Positions 44,421-56,090 of a stretch of 64,000 bases of DNA are shown here, one piece after another. Numbering within the stretch: position 1 is the first letter of the stretch; each line of letters starts with the position of its first letter. Made by a program: the position numbers and the translations under genes. Origin of the DNA: Elephas maximus indicus (lineage: Eukaryota > Chordata > Mammalia > Proboscidea > Elephantidae); assembly GCF_024166365.1 (NCBI RefSeq), contig NC_064842.1:15347001-15411000 (forward strand). The letters run 5' to 3'. The notes below the pieces were generated by a model that was not told the origin of the DNA, made no database searches, and saw only the letters and a list, made by a program, of their open reading frames with translations.

Positions 44421-44764
44421 AACTATTAAAATAATCAGAGACCTAAATGTAAAACCCCAAACTATAAAACTTCTATAAGAAAGCATAGGGGGAAATCTTT
44501 GTGACCTTGGTTAGGCAAGTATTTTTTAGATGTGACACCAAAAACACAAAATGGGAAAAAATTGGTAAACTGAACATCAAAATTAAAATCTAATGCTTTT
44601 CAAAAGACTGTTAAGAGAATTAAAAGACGAGCCACATATTCAGAGAAAATATTTGAAACACATATACCTGGTCAATAACTTGCATCAACAATATATAAAT
44701 AACTCTCAAAACTCAAAATAGCCCAATTAAAAAATACACAAAAGGTTTGGAAACTTTACCGAAA

Positions 44765-44824
44765 AAGATGTGTGAATGGCTAATAAGCATCTTTTCATGT
44801 GCTTATTAGCCATTCACAAATCTT
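44765..44824. repeat. Inverted repeat with 24-bp arms at an L1 break
   Basis: Arms 44765-44788 and 44801-44824 are reverse complements at 23 of 24 positions, including a perfect 18-bp block (44771-44788 with 44801-44818), around a 12-base spacer. The left arm is sense L1 ORF2 sequence and the right arm is the same segment inverted, so it is a foldback made during or after L1 insertion. Confidence 0.85.
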
Positions 44825-45208
44825 CAGTAATCTACTACACAATGTCTCAAAAAATTTACCTCCCGTGTACCCTTTTTCAAGAAGCCAGTCAAGGATGTCT
44901 TTCTTCAAAACAAAGGAATGCACGAAGAAAGAGGATGATGTGGGATATAGAAAGCAGGATACCCAGCACAGGAAAGAGGAGAAAGATGGTGAAGGGAGAA
45001 TGCAGCATGACAGCCATGCACCAGGCGGGTCAGAAGGTTCCAGAGACACTAAAGAAATGAAATTGAAGAAAAATTGATGTGAATGAATTTACTATGCAGT
45101 GTTTTAAATAACTGAAGGTCAGGTTGGTGTTGAAGTAGTGATTGGTACAGAGAAAACTAAGCAAATTAAAATTACATTAATTCTAGGAAAAAAAGAACGT
45201 TATATGGG
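44825..45208. other. Unique or unclassified sequence after the L1 foldback
   Basis: Overlapping 84-94 codon ORFs lie on both strands, with no recognisable product. Part may be inverted L1 sequence continuing from the foldback. Confidence 0.35.
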
Positions 45209-45257
45209 TGTCTTAGGCTGGGCTCTCTAGAGAAGCAAAACCAGTGATATATGTGTG

Positions 45258-45290
45258 CATGTATATATATAGATAGATAGATAGATATTT
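45258..45290. repeat. (TATA)n(GATA)n microsatellite
   Basis: TATATATATA followed by four GATA units, within the ERVL LTR near its poly(A) region. Confidence 0.85.
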
Positions 45291-45512
45291 ATCTCAAGAA
45301 AATGGCTCACATGGTTGAGGAGGCTGGCAAGTTCCAAGTCCATGGGTCAGGCATGAGGCTAGAGGCTTCTCCTGACTCACATAGCTGCAGGGGCAGATGA
45401 ACCCAAAATCGGCAGATCAGACAGCAGGCCACTGGCTCAAGGGCTATGGAAGCTGACAAATCCCAAGATTAGCAGGCAATATGGCAATATGGCTCAAGTC
45501 CCAAGAACCAGA

Positions 45513-46009
45513 CGTCATGGATTGGATTATGTCCCCCTAAAAATACGTGTATCAATTTAGTTAGGCCATGATTCCCAGTGTTGTGTGGTTGTCCTCCATT
45601 TTGTGACTATAATTTTATGTTGAAAGCATTAGGGTGGTATTGTAACACTACTCTTACTCAAGTCACCTCCCTGATCCAAGGTGAAGGGGTGTGGCCTGCA
45701 CTACCTTTTCTCTCTCAATAGATAAAAGGAAAGGGAAGCAAGCAGAGAGTGGGGACCTCATACCACCAAGGAAGCAGTGCTGGGGGTAGAGCACGTCCTT
45801 TGGACTCAGAGTCTCTTTGCCTGAGAAGCTCCTTGACCGTGGGAAGATTGAGGACAAGGACCCTCTTTCAGAGCCGACAGAGAAAGCCTTGGAGCTGATG
45901 CCTTGAATTTGGACTTTTAGCCTGCTTTACTGTGAGGAAATAAATTTCTCTTTGTTAAATCCATCCACTTGTGGTATTTCTGTTATGGTGGCACTAGATG
46001 ACTAAGACA
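45513..46009 (+). mobile_element. Solo LTR of MaLR type inside the ERVL LTR
   Basis: A 497-bp LTR from CGTCATGGATTGGATTATGT to GATGACTAAGACA, of the same family as 11253-11747. A perfect 5-bp duplication CCAGA (45508-45512 and 46010-46014) confirms the boundaries. AATAAA occurs near 45938 (GGAAATAAATTTCTC). Confidence 0.85.
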
Positions 46010-46240
46010 CCAGAGGTCAGATGATGATGACGAGCCAGATGCAGGATCTAGAGTGAACGAGCTTTGCCAGAATGTCCATATATGTATTGTATGCAGGCTA
46101 CACCCTTCAGTAACTCCCCTTACAACTGATTGACCAATTACATCAGATCACATCATGGAGGATGACTACATCATTACATACCTGCCAAACTATATCATCA
46201 CACAACTGCCAAACTACTGAGAATCATGGCCGAGTTGACA

Positions 46241-46560
46241 CACAACCTTAGCCATTGCAACAAGAAAAGAAACTTAATCATAGTTTACTATCGATCAGCC
46301 TTGAATTGTCTACAGTCATATTAATAAATATGCTGAATATTAATACTAAAAAAATTAAGTTAACCATTTGGAGAATGTGGCAGAGGATGGGAAGTCTGTA
46401 CAGTGAGGTTAGGTGAAGAGAGCTAATTTCTGTTGAGGTCTTCAATAGATAATGCCTAAAATGAGGTTTAAACAAAAACAAAAGAACACTGCAAATGTAT
46501 CATTTAGAGACATGGAAGTAAATATCAAAAGACTCAGGTAAGAGTTGAAAATGGTTGTTG
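46241..46560. other. Unclassified AT-rich sequence
   Basis: No gene is recognised. It may contain a degraded L1 fragment leading into the next 3' UTR. Confidence 0.35.
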
Positions 46561-47702
46561 CTCCTCAAGAAGGGAAGTGGGGAGGGGACGTAGGAGGATA
46601 GGGCTTAGAACTACTGTGCTCTTAAAAGCCTTGAGGACCAGCGACTGCTCTGACAGGGATCACAATAGAGGGCCCTGGACAGAGATGGAGAAAAAATGTA
46701 GAACAAAATTCTAATTCACAAAAAAAGACCAGACCTATGGCCTGACAGAGACTGGAGAAACCCTGAGAGTATGGCCCCTGGACACCCTTTTTTTTAATTT
46801 TTATTAAGCTTCAAGTGAACATTTACCATTCCAATCAGTCTGTCACATGTAGGTTTACATACATCTTACTCCCTTCTCCCACTTGCTCTCCCCCTATTGA
46901 GTCAACCCTTAGAGTCTCTCGTTTCGTGCCAATTTTGCCATCTTCCCTCTCTATCTTCCCATCCCCCCTCCAGTCAAGAGTTGCCTACACACTCTCCCGT
47001 GTCCACCTGATTTAATTAGCTCACATTTCATCAGCATCTCTCTCCCCCCCACTGACCAGTCCTTTTCATGCCTGATGATTTGTCTTCGGGGATGGTTCCT
47101 GTCCTGTGCCATCAGAAGTTCTGGGGAGCATTGTCTCTGGGATTCCTCTAGTCGCAATCATACCATTAGGTGTGGTCTTTTAGTGAGAATTTGGGGTCTG
47201 TATCCCATTGGTCTCCTGCTCCCTCAGGAGTTGTCTGTTGTGCTCCCTGACAGGACAGACATCGATTGTGGCCGGGCACCAACTAGTTCTTCTGGTCTCA
47301 GGATAATGTAGGTCTCTGGTTCATGTGGCCCTTTCTGTCTCTTGGGTTCTTAGTTGTCGTGTGACCTTGGTGTTCTTCCTTTGCCTTTGCTCCAGGTGAG
47401 TTGAGACCAATTAATGTATTTTAGATGGCCGCTTGTTGGCTTTTAGGACCCCAGGCGCCACAATTCAAAGTGGGATGCAGAGTGTTTTCATAATAGAATT
47501 GTTTTGCCCATTGACTTAGAAGTCCCCTCAAACCAAGTTCCCCAGACCCCAGCCCCTGCTTCGCTGACCTTTGAAGCTTTCATTTTATCCCGGAAACCTC
47601 TTTACTTTTAATCCAGTCCAATTAGGCTGACCTTCCTTGTTTTGAGTGTTGTCTTTCCCTTCACCCAAAGCAGTTCTTATCTACAGATTGATCAATAAAA
47701 AG

Positions 47703-47727
47703 CCCTCTCCCTCCCTCCCTCCCTCCC
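47703..47727. repeat. (CCCT)n microsatellite in young L1 3' UTR
   Basis: A CTCC/CCCT tandem run of about six units in the L1 3' UTR. On the L1 sense strand it is (GGGA)n, a purine run common in L1 3' UTRs. Confidence 0.85.
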
Positions 47728-47783
47728 CACTTTGTAACCACATAAGTATGTGTTCTTCTCCGTTTTTTCTATTTCTCAAGATC

Positions 47784-49853
47784 TTATAATAGTGGTCTTA
47801 TACAATATTTGTCCTTTTGCAACTGACTCATTTCGCTCAGCATAATGCCTTCCAGATTCCTCCATGTTATGAAATGTTTCAGAGATTCGTCACTGTTCTT
47901 TATCGATGCGTAGTATTCCATTGTGTGAATATACCACAATTTATTTACCCATTCGTCTGTTGATGGACATCTTGGTTGCTTCCAGCTTTTTGCTATTGTA
48001 AACAGAGCTGCAATAAACATGGGTGTGCATATACCTGTTTGTGTGAAGGCTCTTGTATCTTTAGGGTATATTCCGAGGAGTGGGATTTCTGGGTTGTATG
48101 GTAGTTCTATTTCTAACTGTTTAAGATAACGCCAGATGGATTTCCAAAGTGGTTGTACCATTTTACAATCCCACCAGCAGTGTATGAGAGTTCCAATCTC
48201 TCCGCAGCCTCTCCAACATTTATTATTTTGTGTTTTTTGAATTAATGCCGGTCTAGTTGGTGTGAGATGGAATCTAATCGTAGTTTTAATTTGCATTTCT
48301 CTAATGGCTAATGATCGAGAGCATTTTCTCATGTATCTGTTGGCTGCCTGAATATCTTCCTTAGTGAAATGTGTGTTCATATCCTTTGCCCACTTCTTGA
48401 TTGGGTTGTTTGTCTTTTTGTGGTTGAGTTTTGACAGAATCATGTAGATTTTAGAGATCAGGCGCTGGTCGGAGATGTCATAGCTGAATATTCTTTCCCA
48501 GTCTGTAGGTGGTCTTTTTACTCTTTTGGTGAAGTCTTTAGATGAGCATAGGTGTTTGATTTTTAGGAGCTCCCAGTTATCTGGTTTCTCTTCATCATTT
48601 TTGGTAGTGTTTTGTATTCTGTTTATGCCCTGTATTAGGGCTCCTAGGGTAGATTCTATTTTTTCTTCCATGATTTTTATCGTTTTAGTCTTTATGTTTA
48701 GGTCTTTGATCCACTTGGAGTTAGTTTTTGTGCATGGTGTGAGGTATGGGTCCTGTTTCATTCTTTTGCAAATGGATATCCAGATATGCCAGCACCATTT
48801 GTTAAAAAGACTATTATTTCCCCAATTGACTGACACTGGTCCTTTGTCAAATATCAGCTGCTCATATGTGGATGGATTTATATCTGGATTCTCAATTCTG
48901 TTCCATTGGTCTATGTGCCTGTTGTTGTACCAGTACCAGGCTGTTTTGACTACTGTAGCTATATAATAGGTTCTGAAATCAGGTAGAGTGAGGCCTCCCA
49001 CTTTCTTCTTCTTTTTCAGTAATGTTTTGCTTATCCGGGGGTTCTTTCCTTTCCATATGAAATTAGTGATTTGTTTCTCTATCCACTTAAAGTATGACAT
49101 TGGTATTTGGATTGGAAGTGCGTTATATGTATAAATGGCTTTTGGTAGAATAGACATTTTTATTATGTTAAGTCTTCCTATCCATGAGCAGGGTATGTTT
49201 TTCCACTTAAGTATGTCCTTTTGAATTTCTTGTAGTAGAGCTTTGTAGTTTTCTTTGTATAGGTCTTTTACATCCTTGGTAAGATTTATTCCTAAGTATT
49301 TTATCTTCTTGGGGGCTACTGTGAATGGTATTGATTTGGTTATTTCCTCTTCGCTGTTCTTTTTGTTGATGTAGAGGAATCCAAGTGATTTTTGTACGTT
49401 TATTTTATATCCTGAGACTCTTCCAAACTCTTCTATTAGTTTCAGTAGTTTTCTGGAGGATTCCTTAGGGTTTTCCATGTATACGATCATGTCATCTGCA
49501 AATAGTGATAGCTTTACTTCCTCCTTACCAATCTGGATACCCTTTATTTCTTTGTCTAGCCTAATTGCCCTGGCTAGGACTTCAAGTACGATGTTGAATA
49601 AGAGCGGTGATAAAGGGCATCCTTGTCTGGTTCCCGTTCTCAAGGGAAATGCTTTCAGGTTCTCTCCATTTAGAGTGATATTGGCCGTTGGCTTTGCATA
49701 TATGCCCTTTATTATGTTGAGGAAGTTTCCTTCAATTCCTATTTTGGTTAGAGTTTTTATCATAAATGGGTGTTGGACTTTGTCAAATGCCTTTTCTGCA
49801 TCTATTGATAAGATCATGTGGTTTTTATCTTTTGTTTTATTTATGTGATGGAA
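47784..49853 (-). CDS. L1 ORF2 protein, C-terminal about 690 residues, open frame
   Basis: The frame is uninterrupted from the truncation point to a TAA stop at 47784-47786. It begins inside the reverse transcriptase ([15 protein letters not shown]). Visible motifs: [12 protein letters not shown], then the catalytic box FADD intact (49491-49502), then the long thumb and C-terminal region, and the C-terminal zinc-knuckle-like [18 protein letters not shown]. The endonuclease and N-terminal RT are missing, so no autonomous function is possible. The apparent start codon is GTG in the target duplication and is not biological. Full ORF2 proteins are about 1275 residues. Lack of stops over 2 kb points to recent insertion. 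Confidence 0.9.
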   Translation of the reverse strand, partial: FHHINKTKDKNHMILSIDAEKAFDKVQHPFMIKTLTKIGIEGNFLNIIKGIYAKPTANITLNGENLKAFPLRTGTRQGCPLSPLLFNIVLEVLARAIRLDKEIKGIQIGKEEVKLSLFADDMIVYMENPKESSRKLLKLIEEFGRVSGYKINVQKSLGFLYINKKNSEEEITKSIPFTVAPKKIKYLGINLTKDVKDLYKENYKALLQEIQKDILKWKNIPCSWIGRLNIIKMSILPKAIYTYNALPIQIPMSYFKWIEKQITNFIWKGKNPRISKTLLKKKKKVGGLTLPDFRTYYIATVVKTAWYWYNNRHIDQWNRIENPDINPSTYEQLIFDKGPVSVNWGNNSLFNKWCWHIWISICKRMKQDPYLTPCTKTNSKWIKDLNIKTKTIKIMEEKIESTLGALIQGINRIQNTTKNDEEKPDNWELLKIKHLCSSKDFTKRVKRPPTDWERIFSYDISDQRLISKIYMILSKLNHKKTNNPIKKWAKDMNTHFTKEDIQAANRYMRKCSRSLAIREMQIKTTIRFHLTPTRPALIQKTQNNKCWRGCGEIGTLIHCWWDCKMVQPLWKSIWRYLKQLEIELPYNPEIPLLGIYPKDTRAFTQTGICTPMFIAALFTIAKSWKQPRCPSTDEWVNKLWYIHTMEYYASIKNSDESLKHFITWRNLEGIMLSEMSQLQKDKYCIRPLL

Positions 49854-50135
49854 GGACACCCTTTTTTAATGAAGTCACTCCTGAGGTTCACCCTTCAGCC
49901 AAAGATTAGACAGGCCGTAAAACAAAATGAGACTAAATGGGCACACCAGCCCAAGGGCAAGGACAAGAAGGCAGGAGGGGACAGGAAAGCTGGTAACGGG
50001 GAACCCAAGCTTGAGAAGGGGAGGCTGTTGATATGTCATAGGGTTGGCAACCAATGTCACAAAACAATATATGTATTAATTGTTTAATGAGAAACTAGTT
50101 TGCTTGGGAAACCTTCATCTAAAGTACAAAAAAAA

Positions 50136-51710
50136 ACAATGTTGTAGAGCGAGTTGACTCTTTGAACGAATGACTCTGATTAGAATGTGAAGTTTAAATA
50201 AGAGTTTCCCAGTTCCCTGCAAAACAAGAGTGAGAACAAAATGCCTGACTCAAATAAGGCATAGTATAATGTAGTGTTCAATGCAGGCCCATAGGGGGCT
50301 CAGGAGGGCCTTTATTGCTTTTGAACTACGTGTTTACAGGCCAGGCAGCATCTTTACTTTCTTTGGTAGACCTATGATATTTACTCAGTTTTGTTCCTGA
50401 CCATTGCTCTTGAAATCCTGGGAGTATATTCAGAGATCTCAAGAAACCTGGGAGGAAGGGGAGGGGAGGTAAGAGGAGTCAATGTGAAGTCACTGAAAAG
50501 AATTTCTGAATTGGATGGTAATAACGTACCCTTCCTCCTTTCTGTGGACATAGGAAATGTCCTTGAAATTCCAACATTTGCATCTTCCCTCTTTGTATCT
50601 TTTTATAAAATATATAAAAAATATATATAGTCAATCTAAAATCTAGTTATTTTCCATTTGTGGTGATACCGTGCAGAGTGTATATTATTTAATATCGTTA
50701 TTCCTGATATTGCCAACAGAAATCTTTGTAAGTTATCTTGTCCATTAATTGGCTGATTGGTATCACCATAGGCAAACAGGAGATTGGTAAATATACTTCA
50801 TTGTAAAGATGACGAGAAGACACAGATGTGAAACAATACTATGTCACTGTCATTCTTACGAAGCGCTCTCTTTAGGACATTTGTAAACCTAGCCATTTGG
50901 TATTGCCACCCTACCTCTTTAATCTTTCAGTGGATTTATAAACTGTTAATCTTGAAGTAGATACAGTGGATGCTCATGATTCGTGCTATTTACATTCTAT
51001 AAAGACAGTGCAAACACTGAATTAGCCAATACTGAGCCAGTGCTCTAAGGGAAATACAGGATTAGGTTCCTTTGAGCCCCGGTCACAATGTTTTCACCAA
51101 CCGACCAATACATAACTTTGTTCTATGTGTGCTTCTGTTTAAAGATACCTGACTTAATATATATTGTGATTCATTAACATTGAACTCACCGCTAACAGCA
51201 CTATAACATGCCTGAATTGAAGCTTATCGAACACACGTATTTTTTCCATGAGGCGTATCACAGGCTTTTGGCACTTAGAAACACCAGAGAGCACTTCAGC
51301 ACTATGCTTGGGGACCATTTTAGACATCAAAATCATCAAGACAAAGTACAAAAATGTGAAAAACATGGTGAAAAGGACATTATTTACAGTATAAGAGCAG
51401 AAGCAAGCAGGCAGTGTTGCCTTGTTTGAGCTTGGCTGGAGGAGTGCATGGAGAGATCTGAGGGGCAAGGCTCAGAAAGCCGAGCGAACCTTATCTTGAA
51501 GTTGTGTGCAGGGTAACTGACATGTGATGATGACCCTGGACCATTCAAGGGCAACAGCCAGGGATTTAATGGCCTCTGCAGTAGGCCCTCATGTGGCCTC
51601 CTTGCTTTGTCTGCCTGCTGAGATCTTGCAGATGCTTGTTAAACAACTGAAATTTTTTAATCACATGTAGGGGTGTTGGCTGGGTTGGGAGGAGGCAGGG
51701 AGGAGTAACC
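50136..51710. other. Intergenic sequence with an old unclassified repeat
   Basis: About 50950-51480 (GATGCTCATGATTCGTGCTA ... GCACTTCAGCACTATGCTTG) has the feel of a known ancient MER-type repeat, but I cannot name the family. The remainder is AT-rich and unassigned. Confidence 0.4.
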
Positions 51711-53406
51711 CCCATGTGTCTGTCAGTTTGTCGTACTGTAGGAGCTTGTGCGTTGCTGTGATGCTGTAAGCTATGCCACCAGTATTCAAGTACTAGCAGC
51801 ATCACTCATGGCGGATAGGTTTCAGCTAAGCTTCCAGTTTAAGACAGACTAGGAAGGAGGACCCGGCGGTCTACTTCTGAAAAGAATTAGCCAGTGAAAA
51901 CCTTATGAATAGCAGTGGAACATTATCTGATACAGTGCTGGAAGACGAGCCCCTCAGCTTGGAAGGCACTTAAAATACGACTGGGGAAGAGCTGCCTCCT
52001 CAAAGTAGAGTCCTTAATGACGTGGATGGAGTCAAGCTTTTGGGACCTTCATTTGCTGATGTGGCACAACTCAAAATGAGAAGAAATAGCTGCAAACATC
52101 CATTAATAATCGGAAAGTGGAATGTATGAAGTATGAATCTAGGAAAATTGAAATCATCAAAAATAAAATAGAACACATAAAGATCGATATGGTAGGCATT
52201 AGTGAGCTGAAATGGACTGGTACTGATTATTTTAAATCATATGGTCTACTATGCCGGAAATGACAACTTGAAGAGGAATGGTGCTGCATTCATCATCAAA
52301 AAGAACATTTCAAGATCTATCCTGAAGTACAGTGCTGTCAGTGATAGGATAACATCCATACTCCTACAAGGAAAACCAGTTAATACAACTACTATTTGAA
52401 TTTATGCACCAGTCACTAAGGCCAAAGATAAAGAAATTGAAGATTTTTACCAACTTCTGCAGTCTGAAATTGACTGCACATGCAATCAGGACGCAGCAAT
52501 AATTACTGGTGATTGGAATCCAAAAGTTGGAAACGAAGAAGAAGGATCGGTAGTTGGAAAATATGGCCTTGGTGATAGAAACGATGCCGAAGATTGCATG
52601 ATTGAATTTTGCAAGACCAACGACTTCTTCATTGCAAATACCTTTTTTCACAAATGTAAACGGTGACAATATGCATAGACCTCGCCAGATGGAACACACA
52701 GGAATCAAACTGACTACATTTGTGGAAAGAGACAATGGAAAAGCTCAATATCATCAGTCAGAACAAGGCCAGGGGCCGAATGCAGATCAGAGCATCAATT
52801 ACTTGTATGCAAGTTCAAGTTGAAACTGAAGAAAATTAGAACAAGTCCACGAGAGTCAAAGTATGACCTTGAGTATATCTCACCTGAATTTAGAGACCAT
52901 CTCAAGAATACATTTGACATATTGAACACTAAAGACCAAAGAACAGATGAGTTGTGGAATGACATCAAGGACATCATAAATGAAGAAACGATGGGTCGTT
53001 AAAAAGACAGAAGAGAAAGAAAAGACCTAAATGGATGTCAGAAGAGACTCTGAAACTTGCTCTTGAACATCGAGTTGCTAAAGCAAAAGGAAAAATGACG
53101 AGTAAAGGAGCTGAACAGAAGATTCCAAAGGGCGGCTCAAGAAGACAAAGTAAAGTATTACGATGCCATGTGCAAAGACCTGGAGATAGAAAGCCAAAGG
53201 GAAGAACATGCTCAGCATTTCTCAAGCTGCAAGAACTGAAGAAAAAATTCAAGGCTTGAGTTGTAATACTGAAGGATTCTACGGGGAAAATATTAAACCA
53301 TGCAGGAAGTATCAAAAGAAGATGGAAAGAATATACAGAGTCACTATACCAAAAAGAACTGAACAACAGTCAACCACATCAGGAGGTAACATATGATCAG
53401 GAACCA

Positions 53407-54039
53407 ATGGTACTGAAGGAAGAAGTCCAAGCTGGCCTGAAGGCATTGGTGAAAAACAAGGCTCCGGGAATTGGCAGAATACCAACTGAGATGTTTCACC
53501 AAACGGATGTAGTGCTGGAAGTGCTAACTTGTCTATGCCAAGAAATTTGGGAGACAGCTACCTGGCCAACCAACTGGAATAGATCCATTTTTATGCCTAT
53601 TCCCAAAAAAGGTGATCTAACTGAATGTGGCAATTATCAAACAATATCATTAATTTCATGTGCAAGCAAAATTTTGCTGAAAATCATTCAAAAGTCACCG
53701 CAGCAATACATCAACAGGGAACTGCCAGAAATTCAAGCCGGATTTAGAAGTGGATGTGGAACCAGGGATCTCATGGCTGATGTCCAATGGATCCTGTTTG
53801 AAAGCAGAGAATACCAGAAGGATGTTTACCTGTGTTTTATTGACTATGCTAAGGCAGTTGACTTTTGGATAACATTACGAAGAATGGGAATTCTGAAACA
53901 CTTAATTGTGCTCATGAGGAATCTGTACATGGGTCAAGAGGCAGTCATTCGAACAAAACAAGGGGACACTGCATGGTTTAAGGTCAGGAAGTGTATGCAT
54001 CAGGGTTGTACCTATTCAATCTGTACGCTGAGCAAATAA
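53407..54039 (+). pseudogene. RTE reverse transcriptase fragment
   Basis: A 210-codon open frame covers the N-terminal and palm parts of RTE RT: KNKAPGIGRIPTEMF, then FMPIPKKGDLTECGNY, LPEIQAGFRSGCGTRDL, CFIDYAKAVDFW. The usual KAFDCVD motif is altered here to KAVDF with deleted codons. The frame ends just after the QGC motif. The downstream catalytic box is in another frame and reads YEDD (near 54111). The element is non-functional. Confidence 0.85.
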
Positions 54040-54344
54040 TCTGAGAAGCTGGACTATATGAAGAAGACTGGGGCATCAAGATTGGAGGAAGACTTATTAA
54101 CAACCTACATTATGAAGATGACACAACCTGGCTTGCTCAAAGTGAAGAGAACTTGAAGCACTTACTGATGAAGATCAAAGCCACAGCCTCCAGTATGGAT
54201 TACACCTCAACATAAAGAAAACAAAAATTCTCACAACTGGACCAATAAGCAACATCATGATAAATGGAGAAAAGATTGAAGATTTCATTTTACTTGGATC
54301 CACAATCAACACCCATGAAAGCAGCAGTCAAAAAATGAAAAGAT

Positions 54345-56090
54345 ATGACTTCTGGCCAACATGGTGCCATAGACAGAAGCACTTTGCTGTCCCTCCACAG
54401 CAAATACCCCAAAACTAAGTAAAACAGAGACAAACATCATTCCTGGAACCCGAAGTGTCAAATGAAGAGATAAAGAACTCAGCCAAACAGCAAATGGAAT
54501 AAGAAACTGACAGAGAACAGAGATCGAGGAGAGATACGTGCAGAGGTCCCCTATCAGCTAACACAACACAGATTTGCCATCTTGGACTCCTGTCAGAGAT
54601 TGGTGGACGGGGAGCATGGGAAAGCAGCTTCAAGGAGCTCCCAGCAGGAGACAGAGCACCCGGGAACTGGTGATATATAAGTTTTCCTAATCCCCACTCC
54701 CTCTTAGGCCTTCTCTGTTTCCTGCAGATCACAGTCTCTTGGCTGGGAGGCAACTGCTTTGGCCCTGGGCCACTTGGATTCACCCTGCCCACACTGGCCT
54801 GCTCCCTGAGTGCCATTTGTCTGTTGATACTGTTGCTTTTTTCCATTTCTTTTGGTTTCTTCCATGCCTCCCACCACCTCCCCCTCCTTTCTCTCGAACA
54901 CCTGGCTCCATGTGCCATCTTTGCTTCCTCTTGAAAGGCTGTGAATCGCCACTTGACAGGAGCACCACCTCCCCCAGCCTGAGACACCATGCTGGTGGGA
55001 TCCCCAGGGCTTTTTTTCTTTGCTCTGTTCTTTTTTCTTTTTGCTGCTTGGGAGCCCCTTCTAGCCAGGCTGTGCCACACGGCTTAGGAGCCACCTACCT
55101 AGTCTTTGCAGCCCCTGGGGGCATTTCTTTTTTCTTTCTCTCTCTTTTTTCCTTTCTGTCTTTCTTCATTTCTCAGTTCTTGTCTCTCTATACTTACTTT
55201 CTTTTCTTGTCTCCTGAATACCTGGTGCTATGTGACATCTATACCACCTCTAGCCAGGCTATACTGTGCAGACCAGGAGCCACTTCCCTAGTCTTTGCAC
55301 CTGCACCACTGGGACCCCTGGGGATTTTCTTTTCTCCAAATTTTTATCTAGTTTCCCTTTTCTTTCCCCCCACCCCCCACCCCCCATTTCTTGGTTTCCC
55401 ATCTCTCCACTCCAATGGCAAGCTCCCTTAGTGCTCTTTTATGTTTGTTTGTTTTTGGATCCTGTTTCTCTCCCCTCTTCCCCATACCCATATTAGCTCC
55501 ACATATCACAACATCCCCCCTCCTTCCTACCTACCTGCACTGTGCACTGAACATCACATCCCAAGCAGCACAGGCCTGGCCTACCAAAACGTGCCCAGCA
55601 CTGATTCCCAACCTGCCCTACTGGTCCTAGTACATGTCACAAACAACCCATCCCAGCCCCTCCCCTTCAGCTGGACCTGCCCTGCTCCCTATAGCTGAGC
55701 AACTGGCCCCGTTCATTGGACTAGAAGGTGAAAAGTATCATGACCACAGTTAAGCAAACAACAAAGAACGCATAGCCCGCCTGCTCAGACATAACCAAAT
55801 AAAACAAAAAAGGAAAATGAAACAAACAAGTATACAATCAATAAATGAAAAAAATAACTACTGAATGTCCTAAAGACAGCAGATGATATCGAAACGTGAA
55901 AAAACAGGACAGGATGGTTCCAGTAAACCCATTGCCATCGAGTCGATTCCAACTTACGGCAACCCTATAGGATAGAGTAGAACTGCCCCATAGAGCTTCC
56001 AAGGAGCATCTGGTGGATTCAAACTGCCAACCTTTTGGTTAGCAGCCATAGCACTTAACCACTACGCCACCAGGTTTTCCATGGTTCCAG
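54345..56090 (+). promoter_or_regulatory. L1 5' UTR (internal promoter region)
   Basis: The sequence upstream of L1 ORF1 is C/T-rich on the sense strand (55110-55500 almost pure pyrimidine). L1 5' UTRs hold an internal RNA polymerase II promoter. Long open frames without stops occur on both strands (54739-55431 sense, 230 codons; 54415-55080 antisense, 221 codons), and probably reflect base composition. A SINE is inserted at 55924-56080. Confidence 0.7.
55924..56080 (-). mobile_element. tRNA-headed SINE in L1 5' UTR, 10-bp target duplication
   Basis: Inverted copy: AAACCCATTGCCATCGAGTC, GCTTCCAAGGAGCATCTGGT, head AACCTTTTGGTTAGCAGCCA ... CACCAGGTTTTCC. ATGGTTCCAG on both sides (about 55915-55924 and 56081-56090) marks the target. 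Confidence 0.92.

Larger units (their letters stand above)
38490..44824 (+). mobile_element. Old L1 LINE in several pieces
   Basis: Pieces in L1 ORF2 order: endonuclease region 38500-38700 and 39775-40340 (TAGACTTCAGAGCAAAGAAA, AGACATAACAATCCTAAATG), the RT region 40300-40405 (GGAAAGGAAGAAGTAGCTAT), post-RT 42440-43320, and the C terminus 44420-44790. Insertions between them are an L1 3' end (38700-39545), an RTE (40408-42437), SINEs, and L1 3' UTR sequence (43325-44420). All frames are broken. Confidence 0.75.
45209..46240 (-). mobile_element. ERVL (MLT2-like) LTR, split by another LTR
   Basis: The minus-strand LTR reads TGTCAACTCGGCCATGATTC from 46240 and ends in the typical CTCTAGAGAGCCCAGCCTAA region near 45215, with a (TATA/GATA)n patch (45258-45290) just inside. 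It is interrupted at 45513-46009. I infer class L from the similarity of its two ends to MLT2-type LTRs; the subfamily is not certain. Confidence 0.65.
46780..49867 (-). mobile_element. Young L1 LINE, 5' truncated, with 14-bp target duplication
   Basis: GGACACCC followed by six T occurs at 46780-46793 and 49854-49867. The minus-strand element starts within ORF2 (near 49853), contains the rest of ORF2, a 1-kb 3' UTR with a (CCCT)n-like stretch at 47703-47727, and ends in a short A-rich tail at 46788-46800. The target begins with an A run on the element's sense strand, as expected of L1 endonuclease cleavage. Confidence 0.9.
46560..50135 (+). mobile_element. L1 LINE 3' UTR (host of a younger L1)
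   Basis: Left part 46560-46793 (GGATCACAATAGAGGGCCCT, GACCAGACCTATGGCCTGAC) and right part 49868-50135 (GAAGTCACTCCTGAGGTTCA, ATGAGACTAAATGGGCACAC, AGCCAACCAATGTCACAAAA-like end) together match the continuous L1 3' end at 61486-61890. The young minus-strand L1 interrupts them. Confidence 0.8.

Noticed and set aside
48526-49848. Plus-strand ORFs of 123-146 codons
   Set aside because: They are antisense shadows of the young L1 ORF2.
54739-55431. Independent protein gene of 230 codons
   Set aside because: It lies wholly in the L1 5' UTR and consists of low-complexity F/L/S/P-rich sequence from a pyrimidine tract.
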